This document shows positions 25,935-34,301 of a stretch of 64,000 nucleotides of DNA, one piece after another. The notes under the pieces are model-generated. The model was not told the origin of the DNA and ran no database searches. It worked only from the letters and a program-made list of their open reading frames with translations. A program made the translations under genes and the position numbers. Position 1 is the stretch's first letter, and the number at the start of each line of letters is the position of its first letter. Where the stretch lies: NCBI GenBank assembly GCA_963720805.1, contig CAVRGT010000007.1, positions 186,001 through 250,000 on the forward strand, given 5' to 3'. The stretch is from VRUE01 sp963720805 (lineage in GTDB: Bacteria; Actinomycetota; Thermoleophilia; Solirubrobacterales; 70-9).

Positions 25935-26360
25935 TCAGACCGGGTAGTCGTCCGGAAGAAGCCGGAACGGGCGCCCACCCGGTCCACGCATCGCCCGGAA
26001 GTGGCGCCGATCGAAGGTGAGCACGTCGGCGCTTCCGTGGCGCTCGGCAAGAACGACGATCGAAGCGTCGGCGAGGCCGACGCGGAGGTCGGCATAGCGG
26101 CGCATGACCGCCGCGGCCCGCTCGACATCGGACCGGCCGAACTCGGCAAGCTCGTATGCGCCGTCGGCAATCTCGGCCAGGAGGGCAAGCTGCGCGCCCT
26201 GGCCGTGGCGCTCGGGGAGCATGTAATCCAGCTCGGCGAGCACGAACGGCGAGAGCAGAAACGGACCGCTGACCTCATCGACGACGCGCTTGACCTCGTC
26301 ATGGTGCCGCGCGGTCGAGCTGACCATCTGGAGCACCGCGTTTGTGTCGACCAGGATCAA
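25935..26360 (-). CDS. vapC: VapC family PIN-domain toxin
   Basis: The 141-residue PIN protein has all four acidic positions of the nuclease centre: Asp in LVDTNAVL, Glu in VLAELDYML, Asp in GLADASIVVLAER and Asp in LTFDRRHF. It should be an Mg-dependent ribonuclease acting on tRNA or rRNA, held by its antitoxin. The TTG start at 26358-26360 overlaps the antitoxin stop by four bases, the normal VapBC coupling. It converges with the GNAT gene, 25 bases away. Confidence 0.88.
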   Translation of the reverse strand: MILVDTNAVLQMVSSTARHHDEVKRVVDEVSGPFLLSPFVLAELDYMLPERHGQGAQLALLAEIADGAYELAEFGRSDVERAAAVMRRYADLRVGLADASIVVLAERHGSADVLTFDRRHFRAMRGPGGRPFRLLPDDYPV

Positions 26361-26597
26361 TCCTCACCAAACCCCTCAAGCGCCTCGTCGACCCGGCCGG
26401 GGTCGTCGAGCAACGGGTCGTTGAGGGCAAAAAGCGCCTGCGGCTTACGCCGCCGAGGCCGGTGCTCCTCGATCACACGATCGACACCCCCCCCGGATCA
26501 ACTCGGCCTCACTGAGAGCCGTGCGCGCCGCGATCTCCTCCAAGTGGCGCTTCTGGTCGTCTCCCAAATAGACGGTCGTGCGTTTCACGCCATACAT
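26357..26597 (-). pseudogene. vapB: VapB-like ribbon-helix-helix antitoxin, frameshifted at a run of eight G
   Basis: Starting from ATG 26595-26597, the frame gives YGVKRTTVYLGDDQKRHLEE followed by IAARTALSEAELIR, a ribbon-helix-helix DNA-binding domain. At 26495-26502 a run of eight G (minus strand) puts the frame out and it stops early. With seven G the sequence continues GGVDRVIEEHRPRRRKPQAL and ends at TGA 26357-26359, exactly coupled to vapC. The tail would be the toxin-binding region. The extra G is either a sequencing error or slippage at a homopolymer; if real, the toxin would lack its antitoxin. Confidence 0.72.
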
Positions 26598-26670
26598 GGT
26601 GCCATATGCCGCCTCCATCACTCCCCAAGGCCAGGGGAGAACGATTCTCTCCCCCCGGGTGGGCGCGCCC

Positions 26671-26682
26671 GACTGGCCAGTC
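26671..26682. promoter_or_regulatory. Candidate TetR operator (GACTGGCCAGTC)
   Basis: This is a perfect 12-base palindrome 71 bases ahead of the SDR gene at 26753. On the minus strand it reads TTGACTGGCCAGTC, differing by one base from the site at 2030-2045. The same TetR-type regulator may control both places; none of this is proven. Confidence 0.45.
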
Positions 26683-26752
26683 AACCAGGACGGTTGGTTC
26701 CTTGTAGCCTCCCGAGCCGAATTTCACTGAATCCATAAGGAGAGAGCAACTG

Positions 26753-27583
26753 ATGGGACTTCTTGACGGAAAGGCGGCGATCGTCACCGGATCGGCGCGC
26801 GGAATCGGCCGGGCAACCGCCGAAATGTTTGCAGGCGAGGGCGCCAAGGTGCTGATCAACGACCTCGACGCCGACGTCGCCGAACAGGCCGCGGGCGAGA
26901 TCAACGGCGAAACCGCCGTCCACGCCGGTGACCTGACCCAGCCGGGGGCCGCCGACAAGCTCGTCGCTGCCGGCATCGACGCCTTCGGCGCGATCGACAT
27001 CGTCGTCAACAACGCCGGCTACACCTGGGACGGCGTCGCCCACAAGATGACCGACGAGCAGTTCCAGGCGATGATCGACATCCACACGGTCGTGCCCTTC
27101 CGCGTCGCCCGAGCGCTGGCTCCCCAGTGGCGCGAGGCGGCCAAGGCCGAGCGCGGCGAAGACAAAGAGGTCTTCCGCAAGCTGATCAACGTCTCCTCCA
27201 CCTCCGGCACGATGGGCAACGCCGGACAGGTCAACTACTCGGCGGCGAAGATGGCCGTCGTCGGCCTGACCAAAACCCTCGCCAAGGAGTGGGGCCAGTT
27301 CAAGATCAACGTCAACGCCGTCGCCTTCGGCTTCGTCGAAACCCGCCTCACCGCCGCCAAGGAGGAGGGCGAGGAGATGACCGCCCCCGGTGGGGAGAAG
27401 ATCGAGCTCGGCATCCCCGAGCAGATGCGGGCGATGGCCTCGGCGATCATCCCGCTCGGCCGTCCGGCCACGCCCGAGGAGGCCTCCGGCCCGGTCCTCT
27501 TCCTCGCCTCACCGTTGGCGAACTACGTGCACGGCCAGGTGCTCAACGTCACCGGCGGTATGTTCGGGGGGATGTACACCTGA
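26753..27583 (+). CDS. SDR family oxidoreductase (FabG-like)
   Basis: The 276-residue protein starts MGLLDGKAAIVTGSARGIGR after a GGAGAGA ribosome site. It has the TGxxxGIG cofactor turn, IVVNNAGYTWDG, NVSSTSG with the catalytic Ser, and YSAAKMAV with the Tyr-Lys pair, followed by a C-terminal LFLASPLANYVHGQVLNVTG. It is an intact classical SDR, resembling beta-ketoacyl or 3-hydroxyacyl-CoA reductases with an insertion around residue 125-140. The F420-type enzyme follows with a four-base overlap. A palindromic operator lies upstream. Confidence 0.92.
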   Translation: MGLLDGKAAIVTGSARGIGRATAEMFAGEGAKVLINDLDADVAEQAAGEINGETAVHAGDLTQPGAADKLVAAGIDAFGAIDIVVNNAGYTWDGVAHKMTDEQFQAMIDIHTVVPFRVARALAPQWREAAKAERGEDKEVFRKLINVSSTSGTMGNAGQVNYSAAKMAVVGLTKTLAKEWGQFKINVNAVAFGFVETRLTAAKEEGEEMTAPGGEKIELGIPEQMRAMASAIIPLGRPATPEEASGPVLFLASPLANYVHGQVLNVTGGMFGGMYT

Positions 27584-28065
27584 GCTCCGAGGCGACAGGT
27601 GGCAGGCGCACTCCGCGATACCTCGACGTCGCGGACAGGATTTGGCCTGCCACCCGCCGCTTCATGGGCGCCCACACGGCGCTCTACAAGGCGACCGGCG
27701 GGCGCCTGGGGCACAAGATCCCGGGCGTCCCCGGCAAGATGCTGCTGCTCGACCACGTCGGCGCCAAGAGCGGCACCAAGCGCACCTCACCGTTGCTCTA
27801 CTTCAGGGACGGCGAGGACCTGGTCATCGTCGCCTCCAAGGGCGGCTTCCCCAAACACCCCGCCTGGTTTCACAACCTCAAGGCCAATCCGGACACGACA
27901 GTCCAGGTCGCTTCACACCAGCTTCCGGTCCGGGCACGCCCCGCCACGTCCGAGGAGCGCGAGCGCCTCTGGCCGATGGCGGTCAAGTCCTACCACGGCT
28001 ATGAGGACTACGCCGCCCGCAGCAAGGGCCGCGAAATCCCCTTGGTCATCCTCGAGCCGCGCTGA
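27580..28065 (+). CDS. Deazaflavin (F420)-dependent nitroreductase family protein
   Basis: The 161-residue reading frame matches the Ddn-type split-barrel family: RRFMGAHTALYKATGGRLGH, then MLLLDHVGAKSGTKRTSPL, LVIVASKGGFPKHPAWFHNL, KANPDTTVQV and a final IPLVILEPR. Such enzymes bind F420 and reduce quinones or nitro compounds at the membrane face. The only in-frame start that keeps the full domain is a CTG at 27580 overlapping the SDR TGA (CTGA); the first ATG, at 27664, would remove about 28 residues. The SDR and this gene form one unit. Confidence 0.85.
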   Translation: MSSEATGGRRTPRYLDVADRIWPATRRFMGAHTALYKATGGRLGHKIPGVPGKMLLLDHVGAKSGTKRTSPLLYFRDGEDLVIVASKGGFPKHPAWFHNLKANPDTTVQVASHQLPVRARPATSEERERLWPMAVKSYHGYEDYAARSKGREIPLVILEPR

Positions 28066-28070
28066 CGGAA

Positions 28071-28173
28071 TAGAGGTACGGCGCCCCTCTCCCAGAGGCT
28101 CAGGGACCACGCAGGAACCCAAGCGTGCGATCTGCTGCGCAACGGTCTCTGGGAGAGGGGCGCCGTACCTCTA
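28071..28173. repeat. 27-bp perfect inverted repeat between convergent genes
   Basis: Bases 28071-28097 and 28147-28173 are exact reverse complements of each other, with a 49-base spacer. The right arm includes the stop codon of the SDR gene at 28171. The position between convergent genes suggests a two-way terminator, but perfect 27-base arms with a long loop are more than termination needs, so a remnant of a mobile or repeated element is also possible. Confidence 0.75.
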
Positions 28174-29025
28174 CTTCGGCCTGCGCTCCTCGGCAACCGG
28201 ATCACCGGATTTATCGGCAATGGCGTCAGGTGGCCACGGCCCGGCCCAGTTGTCGCGGGCACCGTCGATCGTGATCGTCGTCCCGGAGACGAAGTCGCCG
28301 GCCGGAGAGGCGAGGTAGGCGACCAGCCAGGCCATCTCCTCGGCGCGGCCGGCGCGGCCGATCGGGATCGAGCGCTCGAGGTTGTCGACAACGACCTGCG
28401 GATACTTGGTCAGCAGGGTCTCGGTGGCGAACTGGCCGGCCGCAAGGGCGCAGGTCCTGATCCCGAAGCGGGCCCACTCGACCGCAAGGGTTCGCATCAT
28501 GTTCTCGACCGCGGCGCGGGCCGCTCCCGAGTGGACCATCCCCGGCATCCCGTTGTGGGGCGAGAGGGTGACGCTGAGCACCTTGCCGCCGCCCTGCGGG
28601 ATGAAGGCCTTGGTCGCGGCCGCGTGGGTCATCAGCCAGGTGCCCTCGACGTTGAGCTCGATCACGGTGCGAAAGCCTTTCGGCGTGATCGACTCGGCCG
28701 GCGCCAGGAACTGGCCGCCGGCGTTGTTGACCAGCACGTCGATCCGGCCGTGGTCTGCCAGCACGCGGTCGAAGAAGCCGTCGACCGCCTCCTCGTCGCG
28801 GATGTCCATCGTCCCGTGGGTGAACGAACCGGCCAAGCCGGCGGCCAGCTCGGCCGTCTCCGCCAGCGGCTCCTCGCGCCGGCCGCAGCCGACCACGATC
28901 GCGCCGAGCCGGGCCAGCTCGAGGGCGGTCTCGCGCCCCAGACCGCTGCCGGCGCCGGAGACCACGCAGACCTCGCCGTCGAGCAAACCCTCCCTGAAGA
29001 TGCGCGAATGCGGGCTTTCAGACAT
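28171..29025 (-). CDS. SDR family protein, trans-2-enoyl-CoA reductase/dienoyl-CoA reductase-like
   Basis: The 284-residue protein has CVVSGAGSGLGRETALELAR for cofactor binding and VLVNNAGGQFLAP. The usual Tyr-x-x-x-Lys is replaced by GMVHSGAARAAVENMMRTLA. This VHSGAAR pattern is known from the peroxisomal trans-2-enoyl-CoA reductase and 2,4-dienoyl-CoA reductase branch of SDRs, so it is a subfamily feature and not a defect. It probably reduces an unsaturated acyl-CoA with NADPH. It converges on the F420-type gene and is divergent from the lactonase-like gene, 46 bases apart. Confidence 0.87.
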   Translation of the reverse strand: MSESPHSRIFREGLLDGEVCVVSGAGSGLGRETALELARLGAIVVGCGRREEPLAETAELAAGLAGSFTHGTMDIRDEEAVDGFFDRVLADHGRIDVLVNNAGGQFLAPAESITPKGFRTVIELNVEGTWLMTHAAATKAFIPQGGGKVLSVTLSPHNGMPGMVHSGAARAAVENMMRTLAVEWARFGIRTCALAAGQFATETLLTKYPQVVVDNLERSIPIGRAGRAEEMAWLVAYLASPAGDFVSGTTITIDGARDNWAGPWPPDAIADKSGDPVAEERRPK

Positions 29026-29071
29026 CGAGGCAGAACCCTATAGACGAGCGCTCACCGTAACCTCAGCGGCA

Positions 29072-29983
29072 ATGAAGGTCAGCGTAGAGCCAAAACCACT
29101 GCACGAGCCATTGGCGGGCGGCACCCCCGGCGCAACGGTCACGGTCGAGCCGATGGTCGCCGGTCACGTCACCTGGCCGCGGACGATGATGGAACGGCCG
29201 GGCGGACGGCTCGAGACCCTGAAGCTGCTGCGCGCCCTGCTCAGCGGCAACCCCGCCGCCACCGTCCCCTGCCCCGCCTTCCTGATCCGCCACCCCAGCG
29301 CCGGGGCGATCCTGGTCGACACCGGGCTGCATCCCTCGATTGCCACCGACGGCCAGGAGAACTTCGGCGGTATGGCCAACCGCTTCGGCAATCCCTCGCT
29401 CGAGCCCGGCGAAGACATCCCGGCGCAGCTGCGGGGGCACGGCCTCGACCCCGGTGAGATCCCGATCGTGGTGATGACTCACATGCACATCGACCACACC
29501 TCGGCGATCTCGGAGTTCCCCAACTCGACCTTCGTCGTCAGCGAGAAGGAGTGGCACGCCGCGGCGAGCGGCCCCCGGCCGCTGCTCAACGGCTACCGCC
29601 ACCCCCACTACGACTACGCCTTCGATTACCGCACCGTCGACTTCGACCGCGCCGGCATCGACTCCTACGCGACCTTCGGTCGCTGCTTCGACCTCTTCGG
29701 CGACGGCTCGCTGCGGCTGGCCTATACGCCGGGCCACAGCGCCGGGCACATGTCGGTGATCGCCCACCTCGGCAAGCGCGACTTCGTAATCGGCGGCGAC
29801 GCCACCTACACCCAGGCCCAGCTCGACGGCGACGCGCCGCTGGCCCCGCGCCCCTTCGACGAGCACAACTACCGCCGCTCGCTGCAGGAGCTGAAGCTGT
29901 TTCGGCGCGAGTACCCCGACGCGATCGTCACCCCGGGCCACGACGCGGAGTTCTTCGCCGGGCTCGACGCTCGCTACGAGTAG
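29072..29983 (+). CDS. Metallo-beta-lactamase fold hydrolase, AHL-lactonase-like
   Basis: From ATG 29072 the protein is 303 residues. The metal motif is THMHIDHTS (His137, His139, Asp141, His142), with further ligands in YTPGHSAGHMSV and VIGGDATYT, and the terminal VTPGHDAEFF. An NTP-like LVDTGLHPS turn precedes the metal site. The arrangement fits the N-acyl homoserine lactonase branch, though many relatives hydrolyse other lactones. A longer frame upstream only shadows the SDR gene. It converges with the acyltransferase gene with 3 bases between stops. Confidence 0.87.
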   Translation: MKVSVEPKPLHEPLAGGTPGATVTVEPMVAGHVTWPRTMMERPGGRLETLKLLRALLSGNPAATVPCPAFLIRHPSAGAILVDTGLHPSIATDGQENFGGMANRFGNPSLEPGEDIPAQLRGHGLDPGEIPIVVMTHMHIDHTSAISEFPNSTFVVSEKEWHAAASGPRPLLNGYRHPHYDYAFDYRTVDFDRAGIDSYATFGRCFDLFGDGSLRLAYTPGHSAGHMSVIAHLGKRDFVIGGDATYTQAQLDGDAPLAPRPFDEHNYRRSLQELKLFRREYPDAIVTPGHDAEFFAGLDARYE

Positions 29984-29986
29984 CGG

Positions 29987-30688
29987 CTAACGCGAGCCAC
30001 TGAGCTCCTCGTACATCGCCCGCACCGGGGCGAAGATCTGCTCCGCGACCTCGAGCTGGCGCTCGCGGCTCGGCCCGGCCTCGGTCGGGAAGCTCTGCGG
30101 CTCGCCGAAGCGCACCGTCACCTTGGGGAAGCTGAGCCGCTTCCAACGACGGACCCTCTCCGAGCCCTGGATCGCGACCGGAACCACGGCCGCGCCGGAT
30201 TCGAGCGCGATGCGGCCGATCCCGGGCTTGACCTCTTTCAGCTTGCCGCTGCGCGAGCGCCCGCCCTCGGCGTAGACGAGCAGCATCTCGCCCTGGGCGA
30301 GGATCGTGGTGGCAGTCCGGATCGCCTCCTCATCCTGCTTACCGCGCCGCACCGGGAAGACGCCGCCGTGCTTGTAGATGTAGGTGAGCACGGGCGGGCC
30401 GAACATCTGCGACTTGGCCATGAAGCGCACCTTGCGGCGCAGGTAGAGGCCGATGAAGAAGTGGTCCATCTGGCTGAAGTGGTTGGGGGCGAGGATCAGC
30501 GCGCCGTCCTTCGGCACGTTCTCGACCCCGATCGCCCGCACCCGGTAGATCAACAGGGTCGGCAGCGAGACGATGAAGCGGACGAAGGTGTAGGTCCAGC
30601 CGACCCCCTTGCGGGCCGAGGCGTGGAACTGGTCGAAGTACTCGGCCGGACGGTCGTCCTTGTAGTTCTGTGGCTTCATCTCTGTCAT
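29987..30688 (-). CDS. 1-acyl-sn-glycerol-3-phosphate acyltransferase family protein
   Basis: The 233-residue protein has a hydrophobic N-terminal segment (FVRFIVSLPTLLIYRVRAIG) and the PlsC motifs in order: NHFSQMD (His70, Asp75), VFPVRRGK, YAEGGRSRSGKL, and VVPVAIQGSERV. It should transfer an acyl chain to lysophosphatidate or a similar acceptor at the inner membrane in phospholipid synthesis. It lies downstream of glycerol kinase on the same strand, separated by 54 bases, which fits a shared role in glycerolipid supply. Confidence 0.92.
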   Translation of the reverse strand: MTEMKPQNYKDDRPAEYFDQFHASARKGVGWTYTFVRFIVSLPTLLIYRVRAIGVENVPKDGALILAPNHFSQMDHFFIGLYLRRKVRFMAKSQMFGPPVLTYIYKHGGVFPVRRGKQDEEAIRTATTILAQGEMLLVYAEGGRSRSGKLKEVKPGIGRIALESGAAVVPVAIQGSERVRRWKRLSFPKVTVRFGEPQSFPTEAGPSRERQLEVAEQIFAPVRAMYEELSGSR

Positions 30689-30742
30689 CGGGGGCGACGG
30701 CCTGCGGCCGTCGCTACGCGGTACCCCCGCCGGCGGCGAGGG

Positions 30743-32216
30743 TTACGGCTCCTCTTTGCCGGGCTCGGGCGGGGCCCAGCCCTTGGCCCGCTCGAGCGCC
30801 CGGCGCCACTCGGCCAGCAGCGTCTCGCGCTCGTCCTCCCCCATCGCCGGCTCGTAGCGCGCCGCCTCGTGCCACATCTCGCCGACCTGGTCCAAGCTCC
30901 AGCGGCCGGTCGCGATCCCAGCCAGGTAGGCGGCGCCGAGTGCGGTCGTCTCGGCGATCTCGGGAACGACCACCGGGCAACCGAGCACGTCGGCTTGGAA
31001 CTGCATCAGCCAGTGGTTGGCCACCGCGCCGCCGTCGGCCTTGAGCGCCTCCAGTCGCCGGCCGGCTGCCGCCTCCTGAGCCCGCACCGCATCCACGGTC
31101 TGGTAGGCGATCGCCTCCAAGGCGGCACGGGCGAGATGGGCGCGGCCGCTGCCCCGGGTGAGGCCGACAATCGTGCCGCGCGCGTAGGGATCCCAGTGCG
31201 GCGAGCCAAGCCCGGTCAGCGCCGGGACGAAGTAGACGCCGTCGTTGCCATCGAGCGAGGCGGCCAGCCCCTCGCTCTCCCCCACCCGCTCGATCACTCC
31301 GAGCCCGTCCCGCAACCACTGCACCGCAGCCCCCGTGACGAAGATCGTCGCCTCGAGCGCGTAAGCCGGGGCCGCGTCGGTCCCGCAGGCGATCGTCGCA
31401 AGCAATCCCTCGACCGGCTCGGGCGCCTTGGGCCCGGTGTTGAGCAGGACGAAGCTGCCGGTCCCGTAGGTGTTCTTGGCGCTGCCGGGGCGGTGGCAGG
31501 CCTGGCCGAAGAGGGCCGCCTGTTGATCGCCGGCGATCCCGGCCACCGGCACCTCGCCGCCGAACTCGCTGGTGGTGCCGTAGACGTGGGCCGAGGGCAG
31601 CGCCTCGGGAAGGCTCGCCGGGTCGACCCCGAGCAGGCCGCAGAGCTCCTCGTCCCAGGCACGGCGGTGGATGTCGAAGAGCATCGTGCGCGAGGCGTTG
31701 GTCTGGTCGGTCGCGTGGCGGCCGGTGAGCTTGAACAGCAGCCAGGAGTCGATCGTGCCGAAGACCGCCCGCTCTGCTCCCGCGGCGTTTTGCAGCAGCC
31801 ACTCGATCTTGGTCGCCGAGAAGTAGGGGTCGATGATGAGGCCGGTGCGCTCGCGCACGAGCCCTTCGTGGCCGGCGGCGCGCAGCTCCGCGCAGCGCGC
31901 GGCCGTGCGCCGGTCCTGCCAGACCAGCGCTCGGTGGATCGGCTCGCCGCTCGCGGGATCCCAGGCGACCACGGTCTCGCGCTGGTTGGTGATCCCGATC
32001 GCGTCGAGCTCGGCGCCTTGGATGCCGGCGTCGACGATCGCCTCGACCGCGACCCGGCGGCTCACCTGCCAGATTTCGGCGGCGTCGTGCTCGACCCAGC
32101 CGGGCCGCGGGAAGTGCTGCTCGAACTCCGAGTAGGAGCGGCCGGCGACCTGCCCCCCATCGTCGAAGACGAGGCAGGTCGTCCCCGTCGTCCCCTGGTC
32201 GATCGCCAGGATCAGG
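30743..32216 (-). CDS. glpK: Glycerol kinase
   Basis: The 490-residue frame matches the FGGY kinase GlpK from end to end: ILAIDQGTTGTTCLVFDDGG, ITNQRETVVAWD, WQDRRTAARC, RTGLIIDPYFSATKIEWLL, the ATP-site GDQQAALFGQACHRPGSAKN, and FVPALTGLGSPHWDP. Glycerol is phosphorylated with ATP to glycerol-3-phosphate. Only a CTG at 32214-32216 gives a natural N-terminus (read as M-ILAIDQ); it overlaps the TetR stop as CTGA and has GGAG 8-9 bases upstream. No in-frame ATG, GTG or TTG lies nearby. The unit is TetR, glpK, then the acyltransferase. Confidence 0.92.
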
Positions 32217-32784
32217 AGGTGGCTCCGCGTACGACCGTGAGCAGGCCCTCCGCCACCCCGCTGGCGTCCTCGCTGCCAGTACCGAGCCGACGCAGGCCCA
32301 TCCCGTACATCAGCGCCACGATCGTGCGCGCGTGGCGTCCCGGCTCGGGCACCTCGAGCATCTCCAGCGCCGCCGCGGCGACCCCTTCGTAGGCCTCGAA
32401 GCAGCGCAACGAGGCCTCGCGCAGGGCGGGGTCGCGGGCGGCTTGCAGGTGCAGCTCGATCTCGGCCAGCTGCTGGATCCGGTTGCTCGACTCCTCGACC
32501 ACGCGCTCGACCTCGGCCGCCACCTGCTCGACGCTCGGCTCGCCGCGCCGCAGCTCCGCCGCGATCTCCTCCTGGCGCGCCACCTCTTCGCCGACGAAGA
32601 GCAGCAGGCTCTCGCGCAGCAAATCGACCTGGCTGGGGAAGTGGTAGGTGAGCGAGCCGAGAGCGACCCCGGCGGCGCCGGCGACGCGCCTGTTGGTGAC
32701 CGCGGGAACCCCCTCGCCACCGATCAGCTCGACCGTGGCACGGAGAATTCGCTCGCGGGTATCGGAGGAGGCGACGGTGGCCAA
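32212..32784 (-). CDS. TetR family transcriptional regulator
   Basis: The 190-residue protein begins with a TetR helix-turn-helix (RERILRATVELIGGEGVPAV, then GVALGSLTYHFPSQVDLL) and an all-helical C-terminal domain. It is divergent from the amidase, with a perfect 16-base palindrome at 32814-32829 in the shared promoter. It overlaps glpK downstream, so the regulator is probably co-expressed with glycerol kinase. The ligand is unknown. Confidence 0.9.
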   Translation of the reverse strand: MATVASSDTRERILRATVELIGGEGVPAVTNRRVAGAAGVALGSLTYHFPSQVDLLRESLLLFVGEEVARQEEIAAELRRGEPSVEQVAAEVERVVEESSNRIQQLAEIELHLQAARDPALREASLRCFEAYEGVAAAALEMLEVPEPGRHARTIVALMYGMGLRRLGTGSEDASGVAEGLLTVVRGATS

Positions 32785-32813
32785 GAAGCGCCAGCCTACC
32801 CCCTTGACCTATC

Positions 32814-32829
32814 GTTCGTTCGAACGAAC
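32814..32829. promoter_or_regulatory. Perfect 16-bp palindrome, candidate TetR operator (GTTCGTTCGAACGAAC)
   Basis: The site is fully palindromic and lies between the divergent TetR (start 32784) and amidase (start 32861) genes. A TTGACC element at 32804-32809 sits right beside it. Length and symmetry suit a TetR dimer, so the neighbouring regulator likely represses itself, glpK and the amidase. Confidence 0.65.
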
Positions 32830-32860
32830 AGCAGGCGGCGAGGCACAAGGAGAGGCGAAA

Positions 32861-34270
32861 ATGGCATCCGCAACGACAACGAAAACCGCACCCGGCGGAC
32901 TGCAGGAGCAGGCAGAGCTGCTGCGGTCCGGCGAGACGACATCGCGAGAGCTGGTCGAGGCGGCGCTGGAGCGAGCCGAGGCAAGCCAGGAGAGCTTGAA
33001 CGCGTTCCGCATCATCTGCGCCGAGGAAGCGCTGGCCGCGGCCGACGAGGCGGATCGCCGACTGGGCGAGGACGACCGGCCGACGCTGCTCGGCGTGCCG
33101 GTCGCGATCAAGGACGACGTCCACCTTGCCGGCCACACCAGCCCCTTCGGCTGTGGCGGCGGCCGACCCGCAGTCCGCGACGCGGAGATGGTGCGGCGGC
33201 TACGCGAGGCGGGCGCGATCCCGATTGGCAAGACGCACGCGCCGGAGGTGGGGCTCTGGCACTTCACCGAGACGCCGCTTCACGGCGCCACCCGCAATCC
33301 CTGGAACACCGACCACACTCCCGGCGGCTCCAGCGGCGGCGCTGCCGCGGCGGTGGCTGCGGGCGTGGTACCCGCGGCGATCGGCTCCGACGGCGCCGGC
33401 TCAATCCGCATCCCGGCCGCCTGGACCGGACTGGTCGGCCTGAAGCCACAGCGCGGGCGCGTCTCGACCTGGCCCGACCCCGAGGCCTTCAACGGGCTCA
33501 GCTGTTACGGCCCGCTGGCGCGCAGCACGGCCGACGCGGCATTGCTGCTCGACGCCGTCCACGGCAACGTCCCCGCCGACCTGCACCGACCCGCCGCAGC
33601 AGGCGAGTCCTTCTCGGATGCGGCGGCGCGCGAGCCCGGCAGCCTGCGCATCGCGATCTCTTTCGCCACGCCCTTCGGCGTCCCCGCCAAGGTCAACGCC
33701 GAGCACCGGGCGGCGATCGAGTCCTTCGCCGAGCGGCTCGGCGAGCTCGGCCACGAGATCGTCCGCGTCGATCCCGACTACGGCCTGGTCGGCCCGACGA
33801 TCGTCGCCCGCGGCGAGGCCGCGGTCGAGGAATGGCTCTGCGCCCACGGCGAAGACCGCTCCGCCCTGGAGCCGCGCACCCGCGCCGCCGCCCGCATCGG
33901 CCGGGCCCTGCAGGGCGTGCCGCTGCGCATCGCCCGCGCCGCCGAGCCCAGCCTGCGCCGCCGGATCGGCCGCGTCTTCGAGCGCTGCGACGTCGTCCTC
34001 ACCCCGACCACGGCAAAGCCGCCCCCCCGCATCGGCGCCCTCGAGGGCGAGGGCTACTGGAAGACCGGCAACACCGCCAGCGCCACCTGCCCCTTCGCCT
34101 TCGCCTGGAACGTCGTCGGCTGGCCCGGGATCAGCGTGCCGGCTGGGTTCACTTCCAAGGGGCTGCCGATCGGCGCCCAGCTGCTTGGGCGCGAAAACGA
34201 CGAGGCGACGTTGCTCTCGCTCGCGGGGCAGGTTGAGCGGGCCGAGGGCGGCTGGCCGACACCCTCCTGA
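32861..34270 (+). CDS. Amidase signature family enzyme
   Basis: From ATG 32861, preceded by AAGGAGAGG, the protein is 469 residues. The amidase signature is complete: catalytic Lys in PVAIKDDVHL, the Ser-cis-Ser pair in TPGGSSGGAAAAVAAG and GSDGAGSIRIPAAWTGLVGL, and the substrate-region LTPTTAKPPP. It hydrolyses an amide to acid and ammonia in the cytosol. GatA is unlikely because there are no gatB/gatC neighbours and the protein is an isolated unit. The divergent TetR and the palindrome between suggest inducible expression. Upstream in-frame codons are TetR shadow. Confidence 0.9.
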   Translation: MASATTTKTAPGGLQEQAELLRSGETTSRELVEAALERAEASQESLNAFRIICAEEALAAADEADRRLGEDDRPTLLGVPVAIKDDVHLAGHTSPFGCGGGRPAVRDAEMVRRLREAGAIPIGKTHAPEVGLWHFTETPLHGATRNPWNTDHTPGGSSGGAAAAVAAGVVPAAIGSDGAGSIRIPAAWTGLVGLKPQRGRVSTWPDPEAFNGLSCYGPLARSTADAALLLDAVHGNVPADLHRPAAAGESFSDAAAREPGSLRIAISFATPFGVPAKVNAEHRAAIESFAERLGELGHEIVRVDPDYGLVGPTIVARGEAAVEEWLCAHGEDRSALEPRTRAAARIGRALQGVPLRIARAAEPSLRRRIGRVFERCDVVLTPTTAKPPPRIGALEGEGYWKTGNTASATCPFAFAWNVVGWPGISVPAGFTSKGLPIGAQLLGRENDEATLLSLAGQVERAEGGWPTPS

Positions 34271-34301
34271 GGGGTCGCCCGCGGCACCGAATGCGGAGGG
34301 G

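Noticed and set aside
30368..32392. A 674-codon plus-strand frame opposite glycerol kinase
   Set aside because: Shadow of the glpK gene; composition typical of antisense frames.
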